A stretch of DNA of 64,000 nucleotides, taken from contig JAGVAP010000132.1 of the NCBI GenBank assembly GCA_020060215.1, positions 62,001 to 126,000 of the forward strand. The letters run 5' to 3'. Within the stretch, counting starts at the first letter, position 1, and every line of letters starts with the position of its first letter. The translations under genes and the position numbers were made by a program. The notes under the pieces were generated by a model, which was not told the DNA's origin, made no database searches, and worked only from the letters and a program-made list of their open reading frames with translations. Shown here piece after piece: positions 35,491-44,138 of this stretch. This DNA comes from Deltaproteobacteria bacterium (GTDB lineage Bacteria > Desulfobacterota > DSM-4660 > Desulfatiglandales > HGW-15).

Positions 35491-36711
35491 ATGCCAGTGC
35501 TCACTGTCTTCAGCGGTACCTTCTGCCGGGAAGAGATTTTGGTCAGGGAGATCTGCGCCGGAATCGGCTACAGGAACATCGGCGACCAAGAGATCGTCGA
35601 GAAGGCGGCCGCGCTCTCCGGCATGCCTGCCGCCAAGATCGGCCGGGTCTTCTCGGCCAAGACCTCGGTCTTCAACAAGTTCACGCACGAGAGGGAGCGC
35701 TCCCTCGCCTATCTCAAGCTTGCCCTGGCGCAGCTCCTTTCCGGCGATGACCTGCTGATCGAGGGGTTCAGCGCCATGCTCGCACCCATGGAACTGAACC
35801 ATATCCTCCGGGTCTGTCTCATTGCCGACCTCCCCTTCAGGACATCGGTGGCCACCCAGGCCCACAGCCTCGAGCCGGGAGAGGCGGCCAGGCTGATCCG
35901 CAGACAGGATGAGGAGAGGGCCGCATGGGTACAGATGCTCCTGAACAAGAAAGACCCCTGGGACCCTTCGATCTACGATCTTCTGATCCCCACGGATAAG
36001 ACACGACCCGACCGGGTCCTGTCCCTCGTTCGGGAGAATCTCGGGAAGGACATCTTCCACCCATCGAAACAGTCCCGGAATGCCGTCGACGACTTCCTTC
36101 TCTCCTCGGAAGTGGAGGTCGCCCTGGCCCAGGAAGGGCACCATGTGGGCGTCGTAGCCAGGGCCGGCCGGGTCACCCTGACCATCAACAAGCACGTCCT
36201 CATGCTCAGCCGTCTGGAGGGCGAGCTCAAGGCCATTGCAGGCAAGGTCCCGGGTGTACGCGAGGTCGCCACCAAGGTCGGACCCGCCTTCTACCAGGCC
36301 GATATTTACAGGAAGTACGATTTTGAGCTCCCTTCCAAGATCCTGCTGGTGGACGACGAACGGGAGTTTGTAGAGACGCTCTCCGAGAGACTGTACATGA
36401 GGGACATGGGATCGGCCGTAGCCTATGACGGCGAGTCCGCACTGGAGCTGATCAAGGAGGACGAGCCCGAGGTGATGATCCTCGACCTGAGGATGCCGGG
36501 CATCGACGGCATCGAGGTCCTTCGGAGGGTCAAGGCCAAGCAGCCGGAGATCGAGGTGATCATCCTCACGGGGCATGGATCCGACGCCGACCGGGAGACG
36601 TGCATGAGCCTGGGCGCCTTCGCCTACCTTCAGAAACCCGTGGATATCGAACTCCTGAGTGAAACCATTCAGAAGGCCAATGAAGAGATAAGGCGCAGGA
36701 AAAAGGCTTGA
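35491..36711 (+). CDS. Fusion: cytidylate-kinase-like + BON-like + receiver domain
   Basis: A 406-residue protein. Residues 1-195 align with the cytidylate-kinase-like proteins at 20356 and 21216 (GYRNIGDQEIV, YLKLALAQLL, LRVCLIADL, WDPSIYDLLI), but the P-loop reads SGTFCREEILV and lacks the Gly/Lys pattern. Residues about 200-270 are BON-like (VPGVREVATKVG). Residues 283-400 are a receiver domain: Asp-288/289, phosphoacceptor Asp-332 in LDLRMPG, Thr in LTGHG and Lys in LQKPVD. The fusion ties this family directly to phosphorelay signalling. AGGAGG is 7 bases before the ATG. It lies 20 bp after SulP and overlaps the kinase gene. Confidence 0.82.
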   Translation: MPVLTVFSGTFCREEILVREICAGIGYRNIGDQEIVEKAAALSGMPAAKIGRVFSAKTSVFNKFTHERERSLAYLKLALAQLLSGDDLLIEGFSAMLAPMELNHILRVCLIADLPFRTSVATQAHSLEPGEAARLIRRQDEERAAWVQMLLNKKDPWDPSIYDLLIPTDKTRPDRVLSLVRENLGKDIFHPSKQSRNAVDDFLLSSEVEVALAQEGHHVGVVARAGRVTLTINKHVLMLSRLEGELKAIAGKVPGVREVATKVGPAFYQADIYRKYDFELPSKILLVDDEREFVETLSERLYMRDMGSAVAYDGESALELIKEDEPEVMILDLRMPGIDGIEVLRRVKAKQPEIEVIILTGHGSDADRETCMSLGAFAYLQKPVDIELLSETIQKANEEIRRRKKA

Positions 36712-38501
36712 GTCACGCAACCCGCCATAACGTGAAACCGACCGGTTCGGCGGATCCGGGCCGACTCGCGGCGGTGAAACGTTTTTTGAAAAGGATCAAA
36801 GGACCCCCGCCGGAGGAACAGTCGGCCCTCTACGGGTACCGGCATCAGTTCAACTACCGGCGCATCTGGAAGCTTGCGGTCCTGTTGACGGGCGGGGTTT
36901 CGCTGATTCCCCTCATCATCATCACCAGTCTGGACTACCGGGTCACCCAGCATGCCATCGAGTCTGAACATCACCTGCGCACCACCCAGATCGTCTCCAA
37001 CACGCGGCAGTCCATCTCCTTCTTCCTCTCCGAAAGAAAGTCGGCCCTGGAGTTCATTGTACATCAAAACACCTTCGAGGACTTAAACGACTCGGAAAGA
37101 CTCGGGAGGATGCTGGAGGACCTCAAGCGGAGCTTCTCCGGCGGGTTCGTGGACCTCGGCGTGATCGATCCCCTGGGGCACCAGAGGAATTATGTGGGGC
37201 CTTACGCACTCGAAGGAAAGGACTACGGCGAGCAGGAGTGGTTCAAGCAGGTGGTCGATCATGGAGTCCACATCAGCGACGTCTTCCTGGGATTTCGAAA
37301 GGTCCCGCACATCGTGATCGCGGTGAAGCGAACCCTGCCGAACGGCATCTTTTACATCCTCCGATCCGCCATCGGGATCGGCCCCTTTGAAAAGCTCCTC
37401 TCCAGCCTGGAAATGGGCGGGAAGGGAGACGCGTTCATGGTCAACCGCGAAGGCACGCTCCAGACCTCTTCCCGTAATTACGGCCACGTGCTGGAGAGGT
37501 TCCCCCTGGCCGTCCCCGATTACTCCCACAGGACAGAGGTATTCAGCACCAAGGACGTCGATGGGGCCGACCTGCTGCTCGGCTACCGCTACGTCGACGA
37601 GACTCCCTTCATCCTCATGATCGTGAAAAAGAAGCAAGAGCTGATGAAGCCCTGGTTCAGTACACGTCTGAAGCTTGTCGTTTTCCTGCTCTTCAGCATC
37701 ACGGTCATCCTGACCGCCATTCTCGGCACGGCCACATACATGGTCAGGAGAATCCGTGTCGCGGACCAAAAACGATTGATGAGCCTCCACGAGGTGGAGT
37801 ATTCAAACAAGTTGGCTTCGATCGGCCGCCTGGCCGCCAGTGTGGCCCATGAGATCAACAACCCTCTGGCGATCATCAACGAAAAGGCCGGCCTGATCCG
37901 GGACCTCTTCACGTACAAGAAGATGTATGCAAAGGACGAGAAGCTTATGGGTCTGGTGGACGCCATCCTCCATTCCGTAAAGCGGGCCGGCACCATCACC
38001 AAGAGACTCCTTGCCTTTGCCCGGAACCTGGAGACCTCCATCGGGCCTATCCATGTGAAGGAGGTACTGCAGGAAGTACTCAGTTTTCTGGGCAAGGAAG
38101 CGGATCACCGTGACATATCCGTCCATGTGGACGTCCCCCCGGGCGTTCCCGTGTTCGAGAGCGACCGCGGGAAACTCCAGCAGGTTTTCCTGAACATCAT
38201 CAACAATGCCATGGCGGCCGTAAGCGATGGAGGGCGCATCGATATCACCGCCCGGGAGGAAGAGAATCGAACGCTCGCCATCACGTTCGAAGACGACGGG
38301 TGCGGGATCTCTGCCGAAGATCTGAAGCATATCTTTGAACCCTTTTTCTCGACCAGGGCGAACCAGGGCGGAACGGGCCTGGGCCTGTCCATCACCTACA
38401 ATCTCGTTCAGGAAGTCGGAGGCTCGATCTCGGTGGAGAGTGCCCTGGGGCAAGGCACACGTTTCACCGTGACCCTGCCCCTGGAAAGAAAAGGAGCGTA
38501 A
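36708..38501 (+). CDS. Membrane sensor histidine kinase with Cache-like sensor
   Basis: A 597-residue kinase. After a 55-residue cytoplasmic tail it has a TM helix (about 58-78), a 230-residue periplasmic domain with a Cache-like pattern (LGVIDPLGHQRNYVGPYALEGKDYG), and a second TM helix (about 320-345). HisKA has His-381 in SVAHEINNPLA; HATPase has IINNAMAA, DDGCGIS and GGTGLGLS. It looks active. The start is TTG, overlapping the previous stop in TTGA, with no ATG near; GTG at 36732 is the alternative. Likely partners are the fused receiver upstream and the receivers at 38505 and 39620. Confidence 0.88.
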   Translation: MSHATRHNVKPTGSADPGRLAAVKRFLKRIKGPPPEEQSALYGYRHQFNYRRIWKLAVLLTGGVSLIPLIIITSLDYRVTQHAIESEHHLRTTQIVSNTRQSISFFLSERKSALEFIVHQNTFEDLNDSERLGRMLEDLKRSFSGGFVDLGVIDPLGHQRNYVGPYALEGKDYGEQEWFKQVVDHGVHISDVFLGFRKVPHIVIAVKRTLPNGIFYILRSAIGIGPFEKLLSSLEMGGKGDAFMVNREGTLQTSSRNYGHVLERFPLAVPDYSHRTEVFSTKDVDGADLLLGYRYVDETPFILMIVKKKQELMKPWFSTRLKLVVFLLFSITVILTAILGTATYMVRRIRVADQKRLMSLHEVEYSNKLASIGRLAASVAHEINNPLAIINEKAGLIRDLFTYKKMYAKDEKLMGLVDAILHSVKRAGTITKRLLAFARNLETSIGPIHVKEVLQEVLSFLGKEADHRDISVHVDVPPGVPVFESDRGKLQQVFLNIINNAMAAVSDGGRIDITAREEENRTLAITFEDDGCGISAEDLKHIFEPFFSTRANQGGTGLGLSITYNLVQEVGGSISVESALGQGTRFTVTLPLERKGA

Positions 38502-38504
38502 GGC

Positions 38505-38873
38505 ATGCGAGTCCTGCTCGTGGATGATGAAAACGAATTCGTCTCTACCCTTGCCGAGCGTCTGTCCCTTCGGGGGATTGAGGCGGCGTGGGCGACCAAC
38601 AGCCTTGATGCGCTTCGCATGGCGGAATCAGGGTGGTTCGATGTAGCCGTTCTCGATATGAAAATGCCTGCAATGGGCGGACTGAAGCTGAAGGAGACGC
38701 TGCAGGAGAAGTATCCTGCGATGAGGTTTATCTTTCTGACCGGGTACGGTTCGGAAACCGACTTCCGTGCGTTGACCTGCCATGCGGGCGAGGAATTCTG
38801 CCTGGTGAAGCCGGTGGACATCGACGTCCTGATTGGAAGAATGGAAGAGCTTCTTCACCGGGGGGAACAGTGA
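38505..38873 (+). CDS. Single-domain response regulator
   Basis: A 122-residue receiver. Asp-7/Asp-8 and phosphoacceptor Asp-51 in VLDMKMPA are present, with Thr in LTGYGS and Lys in VKPVD. It is 3 bp after the kinase gene and its stop overlaps the next start in TGATG. There is no output domain, so it likely passes phosphate on, perhaps to the degenerate kinase-like protein that follows. Confidence 0.9.
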   Translation: MRVLLVDDENEFVSTLAERLSLRGIEAAWATNSLDALRMAESGWFDVAVLDMKMPAMGGLKLKETLQEKYPAMRFIFLTGYGSETDFRALTCHAGEEFCLVKPVDIDVLIGRMEELLHRGEQ

Positions 38874-39571
38874 TGAGCGATCGTATCACAGCAGCCGAGG
38901 ATGGATTGCGGTTTTTCGGCAAGGTCACCGCTTCCATATCCCACGAGATCAGCAACGTCCTGGCCACGATCTACGAGAACGCCGGACTGGTGGAGGATCT
39001 CCTTGCCGCCGCGGAAAGGGGGAGACCCCTCGACCCGTTCCGGCTCAAGGATCTTGCGTCCAGGGTGAAGACCCAGGTGAGGCGGGGGAGGGAGATCGTG
39101 GAAAACATGAACCGGTTCGCCCACAGTGCGGACGAGCCCCTGCGTGCCGTCGATCTTTCCGAAATGCTCTCCCTCTCTGCGTCCCTTGCGCAGAGGACGG
39201 CCTCAATGCACGGGGCCGTCCTGGAGCCGGAGCGCGCGGCCAAGGCCCTACAGGTGCGGACCGATCCCTTTCTCCTCCAGAACCTGATCTGGTCATGCCT
39301 GATCTTCCTTGTGGAGGCGGACAATTCGTCCAAGCGAATACGGCTGACCGCCGAAGCCGGTCCGGACGGTCCATGCATTCGGTTTACGGGGGTGGACAGC
39401 CTGCCTCCCGAAACCCTTTTTCCAACTTCGGCGCAGGAAATCCTCAGTCAGGCCGTCGGCGCTCGACTTTCCATGGTCGAGGGGGGGATCCTCCTGTCCA
39501 TCCCCAAGGATGAACAAAACAATTCCATTTCGCCACAAAGAGACGAAGGCACAAAGAAGGAAACGGGGTAA
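38873..39571 (+). CDS. Degenerate histidine-kinase-like protein (possible phosphotransferase)
   Basis: A 232-residue soluble protein. It keeps a DHp-like helical hairpin with His-24 in SISHEISNVLATIYENAGLVEDLL, matching the phosphoacceptor region of the neighbouring kinase. The C-terminal half is ATPase-like by position, but the N box Asn is gone (QNLIWSCLIFLVEAD) and no DxGxG or GxGxGL boxes are seen. It therefore cannot be an ordinary kinase. It may work as a dimeric phosphotransferase in the manner of ChpT or Spo0B. It lies between two single receivers, which fits a relay. Confidence 0.72.
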   Translation: MSDRITAAEDGLRFFGKVTASISHEISNVLATIYENAGLVEDLLAAAERGRPLDPFRLKDLASRVKTQVRRGREIVENMNRFAHSADEPLRAVDLSEMLSLSASLAQRTASMHGAVLEPERAAKALQVRTDPFLLQNLIWSCLIFLVEADNSSKRIRLTAEAGPDGPCIRFTGVDSLPPETLFPTSAQEILSQAVGARLSMVEGGILLSIPKDEQNNSISPQRDEGTKKETG

Positions 39572-39619
39572 TCGTCTTCGTGTCTCAGTGGGGCTCTTAC
39601 ATTCAAAAGGAGGGTTGTT

Positions 39620-40078
39620 ATGCGGACACGGATCCTGATGGTGGACGATGAAAAGGAGTTCTTGGAGACCCTGGCGGAGCGGCTGGCCATGCGTGACTAT
39701 GACGTGACCACATCGCTCAGCGGCGAGGATGCCGTCGCAAGGATCAAGGCCTCCCGATTCGACGTGGTGATCCTCGATGTCTCCATGCCCGGCATGGACG
39801 GGGTCGACACGCTGCGGGAGATCAAGAGACTCGCCCCGTTGATCGAGGTGATCATGCTCACCGGCCATGCCACCGTGGATTCGGCCATTGACGGGATGAA
39901 GCTCGGGGCCTTTGATTACCTGAAGAAGCCCTGTGAGACCGAGGATCTGGTGGTCAAGATCGAGCAGGCCTACAGGCAGAAATCCGCTCACGAGGATCGC
40001 ATCCGTCAGGCCAGGATCAAGGAGATCATTCAATCTCCGAGGGCGGCCTTGAAAAGCAAATCCCCGCTGGATGTCTGA
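39620..40078 (+). CDS. Single-domain response regulator with C-terminal extension
   Basis: A 152-residue receiver: Asp-9/Asp-10, phosphoacceptor Asp-53 in ILDVSMPG, Thr in LTGHA, Lys in LKKPCE. The last 30 residues are basic and probably unstructured. GGAGG precedes the ATG. It ends the SulP-linked signalling cluster. The 3' end overlaps the convergent protease gene by 53 bp. Confidence 0.88.
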   Translation: MRTRILMVDDEKEFLETLAERLAMRDYDVTTSLSGEDAVARIKASRFDVVILDVSMPGMDGVDTLREIKRLAPLIEVIMLTGHATVDSAIDGMKLGAFDYLKKPCETEDLVVKIEQAYRQKSAHEDRIRQARIKEIIQSPRAALKSKSPLDV

Positions 40079-40586
40079 TCTTGGTGGTCGGGGAAGGAAC
40101 CCCTTCGATGGACTGCACAATACGGTCGCAGGCTTCTACGACCGCCGACCGGAGGGGTTCGGAGAGGCCGCATCTGACTTCAGCCGGGATGGAATCGACC
40201 TGGGCCACGAGGATCCTTATGTCGATCCCTGTATGATCTCTGAGCTCTTTGAGGAGATTCACGGTTGGAAACTGATGGAGGGAGAAATCGGCGCTCTTGT
40301 TGGTCGGGATCTCCTCGACCCGCAGCTCGAACACCTCACCGGGTTTGCGGCATGGAGAATCGACCGCATCGATGATCACGAGCTTCTGCGGCCTCTTCGG
40401 GCTCAATGCCAGATCAAAGAGGATGTCCCGGATACCGGTGCCGACATCCATCAAGAACACTTGGGATGGAAGTACGTAGTGCTTTTGAAGATGATCGATC
40501 ACCGAAGGTCCGAAGCCGTCATCCCCAAACAGGACATTCCCGCAGCCGAAGATGAGAATGGATTTCTCGTAGATCTCGCCCAGCAT
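40026..40586 (-). CDS. Hydrogenase maturation protease (HyaD/FrhD type)
   Basis: A 186-residue peptidase of the HycI/HyaD/FrhD family: FGCGNVLFGDDGFGPSV near the N-terminus with the nickel-sensing Glu/Asp position (the Asp of DDGFG), then MDVGTG and IIDAVD. Such enzymes cut the C-terminal peptide off the large subunit after nickel insertion. It is the last gene of the minus-strand hydrogenase cluster, 122 bp after mvhA, and should process MvhA after His-456. ATG 40586 follows GGGGAGG; ATG 40601 is an alternative. Confidence 0.88.
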   Translation of the reverse strand: MLGEIYEKSILIFGCGNVLFGDDGFGPSVIDHLQKHYVLPSQVFLMDVGTGIRDILFDLALSPKRPQKLVIIDAVDSPCRKPGEVFELRVEEIPTNKSADFSLHQFPTVNLLKELRDHTGIDIRILVAQVDSIPAEVRCGLSEPLRSAVVEACDRIVQSIEGVPSPTTKIRHPAGICFSRPPSEIE

Positions 40587-40617
40587 GCTCCTCCCCGCCA
40601 TCAGGAAGATAGAGTCC

Positions 40618-40687
40618 CGTAGGATGGGAGCGGCCCAAGAGCGCACGCGCTTGCGCGCGAGCTGCGGTCGCCGGACCCATCCCGCGG
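40618..40687. repeat. GTAGGATGGG-type dispersed inverted repeat
   Basis: GGATGGG (40622-40628) and CCCATCC (40676-40682) form the ends of a hairpin-like element, with a GC-rich inner palindrome (GCGCACGCGCTTGCGCGC). Related sequences occur at 43281-43310 and 51171-51258. It fills most of the gap between mvhA and the protease gene. Confidence 0.55.
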
Positions 40688-40708
40688 TGAGTGGTTCTCA
40701 GAAATCGA

Positions 40709-42154
40709 CTACCGCACGAACTGATCGAGTACCCGTGCGCCGGCGTCGACTATCGATACTTCCAGGTTCAGACCGCCGTCCAGGCGGTGGGTGGCGCAGC
40801 TCAGTCAGGGATCGTAGGCGCGTATGGCCATCTCCACTTTGTTCAGGATCCCTTCATCGTACTTCCCTTCACGGATCAATTCGGTAGCCGCCTTCTTCAC
40901 CGAGAGGTTCATGGCCGCATTGTTGTGCGTCGTCCCCACAATGAGGTTGAGTTGGGTGATGAGGCCTTCGGCGTCGGTTTCGTACTCATGGATCAGGGTG
41001 CCCCGAGGCGCCTCCACGCAACCCACACCCCGGGCCGCCCTGGGCTGGATCTTCACCCGCACCTCCGGGTGGGTGATCTCCGGGTCCTGCAGCAGTTCCA
41101 CGGCGTGCTCGGCGCACTGGACCATTTCGATCAGCCGGGCATAGTGATAGAGGAGGGTGTAGTGGGCCGGCCTGCCGAAGGCCGCGCGGAACTCCTCCAG
41201 CTCGGCCTGGGCCAAGGGCGTGGCCATCTTGTCGGCCACGTTGACGCGGGCCAGGGCATTGCTCCTGTACACCCCTTTGGGGCTCGCCAGGTCCATGGAC
41301 AGGCCGTCTCCCCATCTCCTGGCGTAAGGGAACTTCTGGTAGGACCAGGGCTCCACATGCTCTCCGATGTAGTCCCGGTACCGGTCGCAGGGAAAGTCCT
41401 CGAAGACGCCGTCGGCTTGCATCAGCCTGAGGTTGCCGTCATAAAAATCCAGGGCGCCGTCGGCGGTCACGGTTCCCAGGTAGCCGACCTCGATCACCCC
41501 GATGGACTTGATGGCGTCGATGTATTTGGGAAAGACATTCTTCTTGGCGAAGTCCAGGCTGAACACCGAGAAATCCAGCAGCTCTCTGGCCGGACCGAGC
41601 ATCTCCTGCCGCTCGGCCTCGCTCATGGGTTTGCTGACCCCTCCGGGGAGGGAGAAGGTGGGATGGATGGCCCGACCGGAGAACCCCTCCAGGAGCTTTG
41701 CCCCGAGGTGGCGCATGTGCACGACCTGTTTTGCCAGCTCCGGGGCTGCCTTGACGATTCCGATCACGTTTCGAACGGAGTAGTCCGAGTCCGGTCCTAT
41801 GACGAAATCGGGTGCCGCCAGAAAGTAGAAATTCAGGATTTTGTCGCTGATGTAGGCAATGCTCTGCATGAGTCTCCGCAGCTTCACGGCGGCCGGGGGC
41901 GGAGTGACGCCGAAGAGCGCATCCCCCGCCTTGGATGAGGCCAGGTGGTGCGCCCACGGGCAGATCCCGCAGATGTGGCAGACGATCCGGGGCATCTCTT
42001 CTGCGGGCCTTCCTTCACAGAACTTCTCGAACCCTCTCAGCGTCTGGACATGCAGGCGGGTATCTGCGACATTTCCCGCATCGTCGAGGTGGATGGCCAC
42101 CTTGGCGTGGCCTTCGATCCGGGTAACCGGCTGTATGTTGATCACGTTTCCCAT
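40709..42154 (-). CDS. mvhA: [NiFeSe] hydrogenase large subunit, Sec-containing (MvhA/VhuA type)
   Basis: A 481-residue large subunit of the methyl-viologen/F420-non-reducing hydrogenase group, if the in-frame UGA at 40805-40807 is read as Sec-450. The N-terminal ligand motif is CHICGIC (Cys-62 and Cys-65 as nickel ligands). The C-terminal motif is DP-U-LSCATH, in which UGA stands exactly where the first Cys of DPCxxC should be. Reading through adds 31 codons, including Cys-453 and His-456, the cleavage site, then a 25-residue tail. A hairpin 16 bases after UGA fits a bacterial SECIS. The enzyme oxidises H2 and passes electrons via MvhG and MvhD. Confidence 0.93.
40772..40788 (-). promoter_or_regulatory. 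Candidate SECIS hairpin in mvhA
   Basis: ACCGCC-TGGAC-GGCGGT (minus strand) forms a perfect 6-bp stem with a 5-base loop whose second base is G. The stem starts 17 bases after the UGA, matching bacterial SECIS geometry, and is the same as in the mvhD genes. Confidence 0.7.
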
Positions 42155-42168
42155 GCTGTCATCCCTCC

Positions 42169-43113
42169 TTATCTGGCCGGCCGGGCCGGAAGTGCGGTCA
42201 GAAAACCATGGGCGCCGATATAGCGGTTCATGATCGCCCTCCTGTCCACCACGGTTTTGGGATCGAGTCCGACCGAGCTGAGAGAGCCCATCATGTCCAC
42301 CATGGGTCGCGCCCCTTTGCGAATGGGTCCGAAACAACCCCGGCAGGGCGTTCGGGCCTGGACGCAGCGAGGCACCCCGCTCTTGCCGGCGCAGCCGGCC
42401 AGGGTTACCGGCCCAAGACAGAGCACGCCCTGCTCATTGATGCAGCGCATCTTGTCGAGACCCTCTTCAGGGTTGAACTGCAGGTTCTCGAGACATCTCT
42501 TGACGGGCCCGCCCCCCGATTTTTTTTCCCGTACCACCGGACAGGTGTCGCAGACGCTGCGCTCCGGGAGTTTCCAGGAGCCTTTGCCTTCGAGGAGTGC
42601 CGAGAGTCCATCCACGATCCAGTCCGGGTGAGGCGGACAGCCGGGGATGGTGATGTCGACCTTCACGACCTCGTCGAGGGCTGCGCAGGTGGGGGTCCAG
42701 GCCGGGATGTTCGGGTCTTTCGGGTCCGGCGAGGGCTCCGTGGAGGGGCTTTGCCGAAACACCTTCTCGAACACGTCCTCGTTCTTCCACATGTTGGCAT
42801 GGGCGGGGACCCCTCCGTAAGCGGCGCAGCTGCCCAAGGCAATCAGGACCTTCGCCTTCTTGCGTATCTCCTCCAGTTCGTGCTTGTGCTCGGCGTTGCG
42901 CACCCCCCCGGAGACGATCGCCACATCCGCCTCGGGGAGATCCATGGCCGTTTTCTCGCCCCGTTGCCCGAAGAACTTGTGATCCACCAGGGCCGTCATG
43001 TGGACGAATTCGAGCCGGGGCAACAGGTCGAGCAGCGGATCTCCGATATTGAGGATGGAGATCTCACAGCCTGAACAGGAATTCAACCAATCCTCCAGGA
43101 CTTTTACCGCCAT
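42169..43113 (-). CDS. mvhG: [NiFe]-hydrogenase small subunit (MvhG type)
   Basis: A 314-residue iron-sulfur subunit. The proximal cluster motif CSGCE is at 13-17, with GSCAAYGGVPA and IPGCPPHPDW in the middle, followed by further Cys near 190-255 for medial and distal clusters (CPVVREKK, CLGPVTLAGC, CRGCFGP). There is no twin-arginine signal, so the enzyme is cytosolic like Mvh. It lies 14 bp before mvhA. AAGGAGG is 7 bases before the start ATG; an upstream ATG at 43191 has no such site. It connects MvhA to MvhD. Confidence 0.92.
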   Translation of the reverse strand: MAVKVLEDWLNSCSGCEISILNIGDPLLDLLPRLEFVHMTALVDHKFFGQRGEKTAMDLPEADVAIVSGGVRNAEHKHELEEIRKKAKVLIALGSCAAYGGVPAHANMWKNEDVFEKVFRQSPSTEPSPDPKDPNIPAWTPTCAALDEVVKVDITIPGCPPHPDWIVDGLSALLEGKGSWKLPERSVCDTCPVVREKKSGGGPVKRCLENLQFNPEEGLDKMRCINEQGVLCLGPVTLAGCAGKSGVPRCVQARTPCRGCFGPIRKGARPMVDMMGSLSSVGLDPKTVVDRRAIMNRYIGAHGFLTALPARPAR

Positions 43114-43280
43114 CTTGAGCCCTCCTTTCTTTGCGCCCCGTGGTTCGGGCGTGATCGTGATTTGTTGCATCGACCAAATCGCAGGGATCAACTTAGAGCG
43201 AAGCCGTCGTCCGGCAGCAGGGGCCGTAAACCTCGGGACCGATGGGCTCCGCTCCTGCCGCGCGGAGCCTTGCGTACGCC

Positions 43281-43310
43281 TGCGCTTCGGGTCGCTCCAC
43301 CCATCCTACG
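43281..43310. repeat. GGGT-CGCTCCACCCATCCTAC-type repeat fragment
   Basis: The stretch ending in CTCCACCCATCCTACG matches the right end of the element at 51171-51258 and the inverted ends at 40618. It overlaps the region between mvhG and the small protein gene. Confidence 0.45.
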
Positions 43311-43500
43311 GGGATGGCTGCACGGTCACGACTCGTCTGGTATAGACGAGACACCGGCCGTCTTCGGCCACGATTTCCCCTTCAAACCCCTCCTTCCTGT
43401 AAGCGCCGAGGGCCGCCTCTGCCAGATCCCTGCTCTGGTAATCCGTCCCGTTCCACATGAACTTCTTTCCTTCGAACTTCATGGATGCGGCTGGTGCCAT
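43306..43500 (-). CDS. Small uncharacterised protein in the hydrogenase operon
   Basis: A 64-residue protein with the sequence pattern MKFEGKKFMWNGTDYQSRD, then a helix and a two-strand end. It has one Cys (in DGRCLVY). GGAGGCAGGAG lies directly before the ATG. It sits between mvhD and mvhG on the same strand, so it is probably translated with them. I do not recognise the family; a small regulator or assembly factor is possible. The 3' end touches a dispersed repeat, so the last residues may be strain-specific. Confidence 0.55.
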   Translation of the reverse strand: MAPAASMKFEGKKFMWNGTDYQSRDLAEAALGAYRKEGFEGEIVAEDGRCLVYTRRVVTVQPSP

Positions 43501-43613
43501 GATCTCCTGCCTCCTCCAACGACGATTCCCCTGGCCTGCAGCCAATCGGCATACGGGTGGTTGTTTGTTCGATGCTCCAAATTCGACTTTTCATACCGAG
43601 ATGGCGAACTTCT

Positions 43614-44033
43614 TCACCCTCTGTGGTTGTAGGGGCTCGGCCCGAGGCTCCTCAGGGTCTCGGTCATCTCGGTCACGACGTCGGCGAACTTCTGCGCCTC
43701 GGAGGAAGCGATCCACTCGAGGCGGAAGCGCTCGGGCTCCAACCCGAAATCCTCCAGCATCAACTCAATCCCCTCGGCCCTGTTCTTTGCTTTTTGATTA
43801 CCTTCCAGGTAATGGCATTCCCCAAGGTGTCAGCCGCACATCAGGACCCCATCGGCACCCTTGGTGAAGGCATCCATGACCAGGTTTGCGTGCACCATCC
43901 CCGAACACATCACCCGGATGATGCGGCCGTTGGGGGGATACTGAATCCTGGATACCCCGGCCAGGTCCGCCCCGGCATAGGAGCACCAGTTGCACAGGAA
44001 GGCGATGATCAAGGGCTCGAATTGCTCGTTCAT
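43614..44033 (-). CDS. mvhD: MvhD-type electron-transfer subunit, Sec-containing
   Basis: A 139-residue [2Fe-2S] protein if the in-frame UGA at 43830-43832 is read as Sec-68. The N-terminal half has [16 protein letters not shown] and [11 protein letters not shown], the second half [14 protein letters not shown] replaces the Cys expected in the VLVCGC-HPGDC motif, here MCG-U-HLGEC. Reading on gives a normal MvhD C-terminus ending 72 codons later. MvhD passes electrons from hydrogenase to HdrA. A hairpin 16 bases after UGA fits a SECIS. It lies between a receiver gene and a small protein gene in the hydrogenase cluster. Confidence 0.93.
43797..43813 (-). promoter_or_regulatory. Candidate SECIS hairpin in mvhD (module A)
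   Basis: ATTACC-TGGAA-GGTAAT (minus strand) is a perfect 6-bp stem with a 5-base loop, starting 17 bases after the UGA. It is identical in the second mvhD at 54630-54646. Confidence 0.72.
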
Positions 44034-44100
44034 CTTCCTCTTCTCTCCTTTCGAGAGGCCGGAAAATACACGCTGTAACAGGTTCGAGGAAATGGGGTTG

Positions 44101-44119
44101 GAGGAAGAATACCTTCCTC
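44101..44119. terminator. Inverted repeat between receiver gene and mvhD
   Basis: GAGGAAG-AATAC-CTTCCTC is a perfect 7-bp stem with a 5-base loop in the 105-base gap. It has no T run and may be a processing or attenuating hairpin in the operon. Confidence 0.35.
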
Positions 44120-44138
44120 GCTCCTGGATCCTCGCACC

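Noticed and set aside
40805..40807. UGA in mvhA as a true stop or pseudogene
   Set aside because: Reading through restores the Ni ligands, cleavage site and tail, and four other genes in the window show the same kind of UGA at conserved Cys positions. Random nonsense mutations would not fall this way.
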